From assembly GCF_014712675.1 (NCBI RefSeq), contig NZ_JACXSI010000014.1:1-64000 (forward strand): DNA of 64,000 nucleotides, read 5' to 3'. Below are positions 44,448 through 52,752 of this stretch, in pieces. The number at the start of each line of letters is the position of its first letter. Position 1 is the stretch's first letter. The DNA comes from Peribacillus faecalis. Its GTDB lineage: Bacteria > Bacillota > Bacilli > Bacillales > DSM-1321. The translations under genes were made by a program, and so were the position numbers. Under the pieces are notes generated by a model. It saw only the letters and a program-made list of their open reading frames with translations, searched no databases and was not told the origin of the DNA.

Positions 44448-45125
44448 TCACAGCATTTCTTCTAGCGCAGCACGGTTACATATTTTCACTTTGCGACCTG
44501 ACATTTGAATATAGCCTTGCTTCTGAAAGAGGGAAAGCTTACGGCTTAATGTCTCTCTCGATGTCCCTAAAAGAGATGCCGCATCTGTCTTGTTCACAGG
44601 AAGCACAAAAGCATTGTTGTCATGATCTGCCGCCTGTTCCAAAATAAAAGCAGCCAACCGTTGACCGACATCTTGCGTGCTTAGCTGGCTTAGCTGAAAC
44701 TCAGCTCTTTCCAGCCTTTCACTCATTTGTGCCAGTATATTGAGCAGCAAGTCCGGCGTTTTCCGCAATATATTCTTAAAAGCTTCACCTTCAAGCATAC
44801 AAATTTCAATTAGCTCAAGTGCCTCGGCATTAGTCGTTAAAGGGGTATTATTAAAAAGTGATAAATCACCGAAGAAATCGCCGGTCCGCATAATCCTAAT
44901 CACTTGTTCCCTGCCATCTTCAGAAATATGGGTAATCTTTACTTTTCCTTTGTGTACAACAAAAAGCGACTTCTTCATATCTCCAGCCAAAAAGATTGGC
45001 TCGCCTTTTTTAAAAGTTTGTCGAGTAATTATTTGCGATATTTCCTTCATTTCATCTCCATTAAGAACTTGAAAAATCGGTACAAAGGACATGCAATAGC
45101 TTTTATTGCAATGTAAGCAGTTCAA
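44448..45125 (-). CDS. Crp/Fnr-family regulator with N-terminal Cys cluster
   Basis: This 225-aa regulator has an N-terminal CLHCNKSYC (residues 3-11), then a cyclic-nucleotide-type sensor barrel (~25-125, KGEPIFLAGD ... GDFFGDLSLF) and a C-terminal HTH (DAASLLGTSRETLSRKLSLF). The clustered Cys suggest an oxygen- or NO-sensing Fe-S cluster as in FNR; a fourth ligand is not obvious. The TTG start lies 8 bases after GAGGAGTGA. It faces away from chrA. Confidence 0.85.
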   Translation of the reverse strand: MNCLHCNKSYCMSFVPIFQVLNGDEMKEISQIITRQTFKKGEPIFLAGDMKKSLFVVHKGKVKITHISEDGREQVIRIMRTGDFFGDLSLFNNTPLTTNAEALELIEICMLEGEAFKNILRKTPDLLLNILAQMSERLERAEFQLSQLSTQDVGQRLAAFILEQAADHDNNAFVLPVNKTDAASLLGTSRETLSRKLSLFQKQGYIQMSGRKVKICNRAALEEML

Positions 45126-45243
45126 TCTTTCTGTCACTCCTCTTTAAGTAAAAGTTATGTAAAAATTCCATCAAATTAAATAATCATCTTCATGCAAGTG
45201 GTATACTTTCAATCAATAATTACATAAATTCAGGAGGAGTTCA

Positions 45244-46422
45244 ATGCGACCCAAAACAAGCTTCAAATCACTATTTGAAATTTTGCTCGTTTCAATGAAA
45301 CTTGGGTTAACTTCTTTCGGAGGACCGATTGCCCATCTTGGTTATTTCCATAACGAATATGTCCGCAAGCGGAAATGGCTGGACGAAAAAAGCTATGCAG
45401 ATTTGGTCGCACTTTGCCAATTCCTGCCCGGCCCTGCCAGCAGTCAGGTTGGAATCGGAATTGGTGTGATACGCGCAGGCTTAATAGGCGGCATTTTATC
45501 ATTTATTGGCTTTACACTTCCATCAGTGGCTGCGTTAATGCTATTCGCCTCTCTTCTTCAAGAACTTCCGTTAGCAGATGCTGGATGGAATCATGCGTTG
45601 AAACTTGTCGCTGTCGCAATTGTAGCGCATGCTATTTTTGGAATGGGCCAAACCTTGACGCCTGATTTAACGCGAAAAGCAATCGCTCTCTGTGCCTTAG
45701 TGACTGCTCTATTATGGCAGTCTGTTTTCACACAAGTGGTGATTATCATCGTTTCAGCAATGCTTGGCTATTTCCTATTCCGACAAACATCAGAAAAAAG
45801 CGAAACTCAAAAAAAGATAGCCATATCTTATCGTTTTGCCATCATTTGCTTATGTTTATTTTTTGGATTACTGATCGTTTTGCCTGTTTTAAAAGGAGCA
45901 ACAACTTCTCAATGGATAGCGATGATTGATAGTTTTTACCGTTCCGGCTCGCTTGTTTTCGGTGGCGGGCATGTCGTATTACCTTTATTGGAAAATGAGT
46001 TTGTTCGAACTGGCTTGATGAACGAAGAGACATTTCTGACTGGTTACGGTGCCACACAGGCTGTTCCAGGTCCGCTATTTACCTTCGCAGCCTATTTGGG
46101 CACGGCGCTTTATGGATGGCAAGGCGGATTAATGGCGACAATCTTCATCTTTTTACCGGCTTTCCTACTCATTATAGGTGTTTGGCCTTTTTGGACTTCT
46201 TTGCGAAACAGTACGAAAAGGCGAGGTGTGGTAATGGGTGTAAATGCCGCTGTTGTAGGGATCCTAGTTTCCGCCTTCTATCAGCCGGTATGGACGAACA
46301 CAATAAAAGGACCGGGTGATTTTGCCTTTGCCGCCATTCTCTTTTTTATGCTTGCCTATTGGAAGCTAGCACCTTGGATCATTGTCCTTTCAAGTGTCAT
46401 TATTGGGCAGTTGTTATTCTAA
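45244..46422 (+). CDS. chrA: Chromate transporter ChrA (two-domain)
   Basis: This 392-aa CHR-superfamily protein exports chromate. The two halves are homologous: the first has LTSFGGPIAHLGYFHNEYV and FLPGPASSQVGIGIG; the second has GSLVFGGGHVVLPLLENEFV and ATQAVPGPLFTFAAYLG. About ten to eleven membrane helices are present. An AGGAGG site precedes the ATG. The gene is monocistronic and ends at repeat copy J. Confidence 0.9.
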   Translation: MRPKTSFKSLFEILLVSMKLGLTSFGGPIAHLGYFHNEYVRKRKWLDEKSYADLVALCQFLPGPASSQVGIGIGVIRAGLIGGILSFIGFTLPSVAALMLFASLLQELPLADAGWNHALKLVAVAIVAHAIFGMGQTLTPDLTRKAIALCALVTALLWQSVFTQVVIIIVSAMLGYFLFRQTSEKSETQKKIAISYRFAIICLCLFFGLLIVLPVLKGATTSQWIAMIDSFYRSGSLVFGGGHVVLPLLENEFVRTGLMNEETFLTGYGATQAVPGPLFTFAAYLGTALYGWQGGLMATIFIFLPAFLLIIGVWPFWTSLRNSTKRRGVVMGVNAAVVGILVSAFYQPVWTNTIKGPGDFAFAAILFFMLAYWKLAPWIIVLSSVIIGQLLF

Positions 46423-46423
46423 G

Positions 46424-46677
46424 AAAAACCGTCATCTGTCCTTTTTCATCATGAGTATACTACTCAGATTCACTGCGATGAAAAAAGAGACATGCGGGAA
46501 TCGAAAAGCGGAAGCGGCCTGCAAGTAAGGAACAGCGACTAAGGACGCTACGTCCGCATATTTTCGTCGCTGTGACTCTCATCGTGAGAGCCCCACACGA
46601 GAAACCCAGTTTTGGTTTCTTGGGGGAGGCAGCTAAGGACCGAGCATGGCAAGTGTAAGGTTAGACAGTTATCCAAG
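46424..46677 (+). ncRNA. Structured repeat RNA, copy J (module X)
   Basis: It begins directly after the chrA stop. It has the long stem tcctttttcatc/gatgaaaaaaga, CATGCGGGAATCG, then a short GCGGAAGCGGCC piece. The accessory module follows (ACAGCGAC ... ACGTCC ... GTCGCTGT plus CTCTC/GAGAG), then AGAAACC/GGTTTCT, GCATGGCAAGTGTAAGG and TTAGA. Confidence 0.78.
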
Positions 46678-46779
46678 TTTAAAAAGTTTATCCGTTCTTA
46701 ACAAGCAGGAAAACGCATTCATATTACATAAGAATTGTGATATAATTCACAATTATAAGCTTTGCAAAAAAGTTGAAGG

Positions 46780-47628
46780 ATGATGAAGATGAAGCAAACC
46801 ATTTCAGGATTTGAATGTATTGTATTATCAGAAGAAGCTACTCAATCAAAAGCAACTCTTTGTCCGGAGCGAGGCGGCATTTTAATTCAGCTGACGCTGC
46901 ACGGAGAAGAGATTTTATTTTTAAATGAAGAAACTTTTGCTGATGCTACCAAAAATATTCGCGGCGGCAATCCGGTACTTTTCCCGATTTGCGGTCCGCT
47001 TCCGAATAATGAATATACTATGAACGGTAAAACATATACAATGAAGCAACATGGATTTGCCAGAAATAAAGCGTGGGAAGTTGTCGAATGTTCCGCTTCT
47101 AAAGCCACTCTTCAATTAAAGGATGATGAAGAAACACGAGCGCAATATCCATTCTCTTTTTGTCTGCAATTCACTTATGAATTAAAGGACGGCAAATTGC
47201 ACATTCACCAAACATATGAAAACCTATCTGCGGAAGAAATGCCGTTCTATGCTGGATTTCATCCGTATTTCATCGGCAATCATCCTAAGAGTACATACGA
47301 AATTAAAGCCCCTCGATATTGGGACTATAGCGATGACAAAACAAAACCATACACTTGCAAGCTAAATGAGCTGCAAATCCTTGATTCAAAATTATTCTCT
47401 GGTGTTACCGGATCTGAAGCAAGCTTCAAAGATTCCCGCTACGAGCTGCAAGTTCAGTACAGCAATCATTTCAAATGGATAGTTGTCTGGTCTGAGCAAT
47501 CTGAAGAATACATTTGCTTAGAACCTTGGATGGCAGGTCCTTTAGGTTTCGACAATAATCCGGATGTCGTCTGTTTGCCTGCAGGAGAAAAACTACAGGC
47601 TGAATGCTCTTTTGCGATTGTAAAATAA
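46780..47628 (+). CDS. Aldose 1-epimerase family protein
   Basis: This 282-aa galactose-mutarotase-like protein interconverts sugar anomers, probably of a hexose or hexose-6-phosphate. Active-site features are GGNPVLFPICGPLPNN, KQHGFARNKAWEV (catalytic His), FHPYF and the Glu in EYICLEPW. AAGGATGATG precedes several candidate ATG codons, so the start may be at 46780, 46783 or 46789. It stands alone. Confidence 0.85.
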   Translation: MMKMKQTISGFECIVLSEEATQSKATLCPERGGILIQLTLHGEEILFLNEETFADATKNIRGGNPVLFPICGPLPNNEYTMNGKTYTMKQHGFARNKAWEVVECSASKATLQLKDDEETRAQYPFSFCLQFTYELKDGKLHIHQTYENLSAEEMPFYAGFHPYFIGNHPKSTYEIKAPRYWDYSDDKTKPYTCKLNELQILDSKLFSGVTGSEASFKDSRYELQVQYSNHFKWIVVWSEQSEEYICLEPWMAGPLGFDNNPDVVCLPAGEKLQAECSFAIVK

Positions 47629-47632
47629 AAGC

Positions 47633-47661
47633 TAGGACCCTCTGACAGTCAGAGGGTCCTA
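47633..47661. terminator. Bidirectional terminator
   Basis: TAGGACCCTCTGA and TCAGAGGGTCCTA form a perfect 13-bp stem between the convergent epimerase and TetR genes. Confidence 0.88.
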
Positions 47662-47665
47662 TTGC

Positions 47666-48574
47666 TTATGCACTTCTATTCTTGCGCTCTTCGATGTATT
47701 CCCAAACCATTTCGGTTAGCTCATTTGCAACTTTCTCATGAATGGTCTGATGAAAGACTTTAGAAAAAAGAATGACAATAGCTTCAATAATATATATCTT
47801 CGGCTGATCCGATTGAAATTCGCTCAACAGCAGCTCCGTATATTCATAGCCTTCCTGAAACTCTTCTTCGTCTATTTTTTCCACAAGTGCTTCGAACTGT
47901 GCGGCAATTTCATCTTCCGTCTCTTTTTTCAACTCCGGCTCTTTAGCAAAAAATTTTGCGGCATATTCACCTATGAAAATATCATCCTGTTCAATAAGCT
48001 GCTTAACGATAATATCCATACGCTTTAAGACATAGCGCAATATTTCTGTCATATCGAAAGGCTCTTTTCTAATCATGCGCCAAGCTGCCATCATCTGCTT
48101 TTGAATCCCGTGTATCATGATTGAACAATCATAGCTATAGGGACTGGCATCTTTCCCATAAATATCAACAATACGGGTTGCAAGCCAATCCATTTCCTTT
48201 AAGTAATTACTTGTAACAATCTGCTTCAGTTCCTCGTCGCCTGATTGAAAAATAGCTTCATAGATTGGTGCCAAATTTTCATCTCGATTTACCTGCCAAG
48301 GAATTGCTATTTGCTCTACTAGAAATTCCGGGCTATTTATGTCTCTTCCAAGAGAATTAGATAATAGCTTCCTTCTCCTAGCTTTCACTTCTTCCACTCC
48401 ATGATCAATCATGGCAATCAAACATTCCTGTTTCGAATTGAAATAATTATAAAAAGTGCCCTTTGAGATTTTTGCTTCATTTAAAATATCTTGAATAGAT
48501 GTACTCTGGAATCCTTTTTCAATAAACAGTCTTTGAGCAGCACTCAGGACATTTCTTTTCCGTTCATTCATCAT
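47666..48574 (-). CDS. TetR-family repressor
   Basis: This 302-aa protein has the TetR HTH at residues 10-55 (STSIQDILNEAKISKGTFYNYF) and a long ligand domain. It is larger than the usual ~200 aa. It diverges from an MFS multidrug exporter and probably represses both genes through the shared 156-base intergenic region. The ligand is unknown. Confidence 0.86.
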   Translation of the reverse strand: MMNERKRNVLSAAQRLFIEKGFQSTSIQDILNEAKISKGTFYNYFNSKQECLIAMIDHGVEEVKARRRKLLSNSLGRDINSPEFLVEQIAIPWQVNRDENLAPIYEAIFQSGDEELKQIVTSNYLKEMDWLATRIVDIYGKDASPYSYDCSIMIHGIQKQMMAAWRMIRKEPFDMTEILRYVLKRMDIIVKQLIEQDDIFIGEYAAKFFAKEPELKKETEDEIAAQFEALVEKIDEEEFQEGYEYTELLLSEFQSDQPKIYIIEAIVILFSKVFHQTIHEKVANELTEMVWEYIEERKNRSA

Positions 48575-48639
48575 GGTTTATCACCTTATTAATGTTGATA
48601 ACTGAATTTTATACATAAATGCCAAAATCCGCAAATAAA

Positions 48640-48656
48640 TTGGACTTATAGTTCAA
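48640..48656. promoter_or_regulatory. Candidate TetR operator
   Basis: TTGGACTTATAGTTCAA is an imperfect palindrome (TTGnACT/AGTnCAA) in the middle of the divergent region, just upstream of the exporter promoter. Confidence 0.5.
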
Positions 48657-48730
48657 ATAATTTGATTATTTTGTACAATTGGTATAAAATTCTTTAATAA
48701 TGAAATTTTAATAGAATCAAGGGGATACTT

Positions 48731-50242
48731 ATGCAAAATTTAGCTTCACAAAAGAAACCTCCGTATTTCATGATTGCCATCTTATTTATTGGGGCATTTA
48801 TTGCCTTTTTGAGCAACACACTACTAAATGTAGCGTTGCCGACAATCATGCTTGAATTTGATGTCAAGCCCTCAGAAGTACAATGGTTAACGACAGGTTT
48901 TATGCTGGTGAGTGGGGTACTTGTACCGGCCAGTGCCTTCTTTATAACAAGATTTACAAATCGCGCTTTATTCTTGACGTCAATGTCACTATTCACATTA
49001 GGAACATTGCTGGCAACGATTGCTCCTGAGTTTTGGGTATTGATTGCCGCTCGTATGATTCAGGCAGCCGGCGCTTCCGCTTTGGGTCCTTTATTAATGA
49101 ATGTCATGCTGATTTCCTTCCCGATTGAAAAACGCGGAGCAGCGATGGGGATATTCGGATTAGTTATGATTACAGCGCCAGCAATTGGGCCGACATTGTC
49201 CGGCTGGATTATTGAGCATTACACGTGGCGTGTCCTTTTTGGAATGATTTTACCACTGGCGATTATGTCACTTGTTCTTGCTTTGTTTAAACTAAAAAAT
49301 GTTACGCCTAATAAAAACGCAACATTGGATGTCTTTTCTCTAATCCTTTCATCAATCGGGTTTGGAGGCATTCTGTACGGATTTAGCTCTGCCGGTGATA
49401 AAGGCTGGAGCGATCCGCTTGTTTACGGAACGATTACAATTGGTGCCATCAGCTTAACTTGGTTTATTATTCGCCAGTTCCGTCTGAAAACTCCATTGCT
49501 TGATTTCCGCACCTATAAACAGCCGATGTTTGCTTTGTCGTCTGTCATTTCGAGTGTGTTGGCAATGGCAATGTTCTCAGGTATGATTTTGACACCACTC
49601 TATACGCAAACTATTCGCGGTATTTCACCGCTTGATTCCGGTTTACTGATGTTGCCGGGAGCGATTGTGATGGGGTTAATGTCTCCGATTACCGGTAGAT
49701 TGTTTGACAAGTATGGAGCCAGAGCTTTAGCGATTATCGGCTTGTCAATTATGATTGTTTCTACTTATTTATTGACAGATCTGACATTTGAAACTGGTTA
49801 CGCCTATTTAGTAGCTGTTTACACAGTCCGTATGTTAGGCATGTCCTTGGTAATGATGCCGATCTCAACAAACGGCTTAAATCAGTTGCCACCGGGACTA
49901 TATCCGCACGGTACAGCAATTAACAACACATTGCAGCAGGTGTCCGGAGCGATTGGTACTGCCCTGCTTCTGACCATTATGAACATGCGCACAACATCAA
50001 CGATGGAAACATTAACTGCTGAAGCAATGAGCAAGGCTACTACACCGCCTACTGAGGAAGCAATGGCCTTGCTTGGTCAAAAAGCATTACTAGATGGCAT
50101 CAACTATTCTTTCTTCATTTCGATGCTGATTGCGATCATTCCGTTAATACTTTCCTTCTTCGTAGTCCGAGCAAAAGCTCCGAAAAGCGAAGTGCCGAAA
50201 GACGTAAAAGCAGAAGAGACAGGCAAAGTCGTTTCTCATTAA
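48731..50242 (+). CDS. MFS drug exporter, DHA2 (EmrB/QacA-like) family
   Basis: This 503-aa proton-driven exporter has 14 predicted helices. Motifs are the motif C-like LVMITAPAIGPTLSGWI (~140), the motif A-like FITRFTNRALF and LDVF/P-type sequences at the middle loop. The closest layout I know is LmrB. The divergent TetR gene supports ligand-induced expression. An intrinsic terminator follows. Confidence 0.88.
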   Translation: MQNLASQKKPPYFMIAILFIGAFIAFLSNTLLNVALPTIMLEFDVKPSEVQWLTTGFMLVSGVLVPASAFFITRFTNRALFLTSMSLFTLGTLLATIAPEFWVLIAARMIQAAGASALGPLLMNVMLISFPIEKRGAAMGIFGLVMITAPAIGPTLSGWIIEHYTWRVLFGMILPLAIMSLVLALFKLKNVTPNKNATLDVFSLILSSIGFGGILYGFSSAGDKGWSDPLVYGTITIGAISLTWFIIRQFRLKTPLLDFRTYKQPMFALSSVISSVLAMAMFSGMILTPLYTQTIRGISPLDSGLLMLPGAIVMGLMSPITGRLFDKYGARALAIIGLSIMIVSTYLLTDLTFETGYAYLVAVYTVRMLGMSLVMMPISTNGLNQLPPGLYPHGTAINNTLQQVSGAIGTALLLTIMNMRTTSTMETLTAEAMSKATTPPTEEAMALLGQKALLDGINYSFFISMLIAIIPLILSFFVVRAKAPKSEVPKDVKAEETGKVVSH

Positions 50243-50250
50243 TTAATGAT

Positions 50251-50294
50251 ACAGCCCAGGAGAACCTTTTTCGGTTTGCCTGGGCTGTTGTTTT
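50251..50294 (+). terminator. Terminator of the MFS gene
   Basis: ACAGCCCAGG pairs with CCTGGGCTGT, followed by TGTTTT. Confidence 0.88.
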
Positions 50295-50475
50295 GAGGTG
50301 CGAGAGCGCTATAACCTTGGCCACCGCGCTTTCTAATATGCGAGGGCGCAATCAATTTTTTCGACCGCGCTATCTTTGCCAGTGACGACGCTATAATTCC
50401 AAATACCGCGCTATCTTTTGCCGTGACGGCGCAATCATTCCTCGCGACGACGCTATCTTCTTCATTAGCGCACTA
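50295..50475. repeat. Array 2: about nine units of a 20-21-bp repeat
   Basis: GCGCTATnnn units recur every 20-21 bases (GCGCTATAACC, GCGCTTTCTAA, GCGCAATCAAT, GCGCTATCTTT, GACGCTATAAT and so on). It is the reverse complement of array 3 and lies between the convergent MFS and HssS-like genes. Bases 50476-50627 hold nothing recognisable. Confidence 0.8.
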
Positions 50476-50627
50476 TTCCTCTTCCCAACTTATCTCTTTT
50501 TCTTAAAAACTGGCAGTTAATTAACTAAAAGCCATTTTTAAGCTCAACTTTCTTCTAAATAAGGTAGTTATTTTGCAAAAATCTAGCTGTCTTTAACAAA
50601 GTTTATATGTTTTTTATTATTCTTGCT

Positions 50628-52013
50628 CTACATATTTCGTTCATTTTTGGGCAATTCGACTGTGAACGTTGTCCCAACACCAAACTCACTCGAAACGCTA
50701 ATCTCTCCACCGTGTAGCTCAATAATTTCCTTCACGATCGCCAAACCAAGACCGGTTCCTTCTTTCGTACGTGAAGAATCCGCCCGATAAAAGCGGTCAA
50801 ATAAATGAGCAATTTCATTTTCACGCAAACCGATACCGCTGTCTTGGAATTCCACTGTAATGTGATGCTCTTGTTCCTTCAGCGTAATTTGAATGGAGCC
50901 GTTCTGTTTATTGTATTTCAATGCATTCGTAAACAAGTTGTCCCAAGCCGTTTCCAACAGATCTTCATCGCCGTAAAACATGATCGGCGACATCTTATAA
51001 TACAATTCCAAGCCCTCCTCTTCAATGAGCCATAAATATTTATGCGACAAGCTTTTAATTTGTTGATCGAGCGAAAAGGAATTACATTTTAATCTTCTTG
51101 TCGATTGGTCGAGTGATGTCAAAATCAATAATTGCTTCGTTAAATTAGATAAGCGTTTTGTCTCCGTTTCAATGATTGATGTAAACGAGAGTCGTTCCTC
51201 TTCCGTCAATTGAGGCGACTTCAGCAGCTCCGCGTAGCCTTGTATATTCAAAAGCGGCGACTGAAAATCATGAGAGACATTGCTGATGAATTCTTTGCGC
51301 GACTGGTCATTTTCCCTTAGCTGCTTCGTCATCTCATTAAAACTTTCAGCAAGCTGCCCAATTTCATCATAGCGATTAATTTTCAGCAAATGATCAAACT
51401 TGCCGCGCGATATTTGCTTCGTTGCCGCCGTTAGCTGTGTAATCGGGTTAATCAGTTGCTTAGCAACAAACAACATAGCAATTAAACTGATTACTGCCAT
51501 TGAAAAGAACAGTGTCATAATAATCGTATGAACTTCAGAAAATAGCAGATCAATGTCCGGACGCAAAAACAACGCATACTTTTCTCCCTCATACGTAAAC
51601 GGCACGCCCACTGAATTTTTCAGCTCATTCGCAAAAAAGCTAGTCATGAATGAAGAATCCGGAAAATCTCTCATTCCATGAAATACTTCACCATTCATAA
51701 CATCGCTCACTATCTTTTCAGAGAGCTCTTTATTATGAAATTCTCCGCCGAAAAATTGTGCATCGCCTGATTCGGCTGCGATATAAAGCTTATAGCCCAT
51801 ATCCCCGAGCGTAGAAAAATACCGCTGCAAATCCAAGTTGTCCGTGTTCTCGATAAACTGAGTGATGTCTTCCGCGATACTTATATTTTTCGCATCATTT
51901 TGCTCTTTCGTCACGAGATTATAATAGGTGTTCGTCATCATATAGCCCGCAAGCGAACTGAACGCCATGATTAATATCGTCGTGACGATAAACTGGCGGT
52001 ATAGCGTCTTCAT
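50628..52013 (-). CDS. HssS-like sensor histidine kinase
   Basis: This 461-aa kinase has two membrane helices flanking an extracellular domain (residues 32-160). That domain resembles HssS heme sensors: a QRYFSTLGDMGYKLYI stretch, VFHGMRDFP, and YALFLRPDIDLLFSEV before helix 2. HAMP follows, with phosphoacceptor H248 in SNVSHDFQSPL and G boxes GIGLREN and GTGLGLAIVKEI. It overlaps the regulator by ATGA. Heme as the signal is inferred from similarity only. Confidence 0.78.
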   Translation of the reverse strand: MKTLYRQFIVTTILIMAFSSLAGYMMTNTYYNLVTKEQNDAKNISIAEDITQFIENTDNLDLQRYFSTLGDMGYKLYIAAESGDAQFFGGEFHNKELSEKIVSDVMNGEVFHGMRDFPDSSFMTSFFANELKNSVGVPFTYEGEKYALFLRPDIDLLFSEVHTIIMTLFFSMAVISLIAMLFVAKQLINPITQLTAATKQISRGKFDHLLKINRYDEIGQLAESFNEMTKQLRENDQSRKEFISNVSHDFQSPLLNIQGYAELLKSPQLTEEERLSFTSIIETETKRLSNLTKQLLILTSLDQSTRRLKCNSFSLDQQIKSLSHKYLWLIEEEGLELYYKMSPIMFYGDEDLLETAWDNLFTNALKYNKQNGSIQITLKEQEHHITVEFQDSGIGLRENEIAHLFDRFYRADSSRTKEGTGLGLAIVKEIIELHGGEISVSSEFGVGTTFTVELPKNERNM

Positions 52014-52684
52014 GTTACTTTAACCTCCAGCTTATAGCCAACACCGCGAATGGTGCTGATTTCAACATCTGCTCCGAGCCGCTCCAAACGCTCGCGTAGC
52101 CGCTTCATATGAGTGTTCAGCGTATGGTCATCACCCTCATAATCATGCCCCCAAATTTGCTCCATAATGATCCCGCGTTCAATGACATGGCCTGAACGTG
52201 TCGCCAACAACGCTAACAGCTCAAATTCCTTCAATGGCATGACAGCTGTTTGCTCGCCACAAGTCACCTCGAAGCTTTTGCGATTAATGACAACATTGCC
52301 AATTTGAATAACAGATTGAAAATCTTTGGCGACCCTTCGTAAAATTACTGAAATGCGAAACAGCAGCTCTTTCGGTTCAAACGGCTTAACAACATAATCT
52401 TCCGAGCCTGCCAAATAGCCTTTCGTCTTATCATCCAAGCTTCCCTTTGCTGTTAGCAGCACGACCGGAATGCCATAATCACCACTTAAAATCTTCGTCA
52501 ATTCGATGCCATCCATCCCTGGCATCATCACATCAACAACTGCCAAATCCGGCACTTCACTTTCGAGAGCAGCTAATGCTTCGTTAGCATTATTCATCTG
52601 CATGACACGATAGCCCTCGCGCATCAGATGAATGCTGACTAACTGCAAAATATTTTTATCATCATCAACGACCATAATTTTCAC
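52010..52684 (-). CDS. HssR-like OmpR-family response regulator
   Basis: This 224-aa protein has phospho-acceptor D51 (VVDVMMPG), an acidic pocket near residues 7-9, K in VKPF and a winged-helix output domain ending STIRGVGYKLEV. It is paired with the HssS-like kinase. HrtAB, the usual heme exporter partner of HssRS, is absent; an MMPL transporter lies upstream, 68 bases away on the same strand. Confidence 0.85.
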   Translation of the reverse strand: MKIMVVDDDKNILQLVSIHLMREGYRVMQMNNANEALAALESEVPDLAVVDVMMPGMDGIELTKILSGDYGIPVVLLTAKGSLDDKTKGYLAGSEDYVVKPFEPKELLFRISVILRRVAKDFQSVIQIGNVVINRKSFEVTCGEQTAVMPLKEFELLALLATRSGHVIERGIIMEQIWGHDYEGDDHTLNTHMKRLRERLERLGADVEISTIRGVGYKLEVKVT

Positions 52685-52752
52685 TAGTACTATCCCTCCA
52701 CGAATAGTGAAAACGCAGAGACATTTACTTAGTCCCTGCGTCTTTTTGTAAC

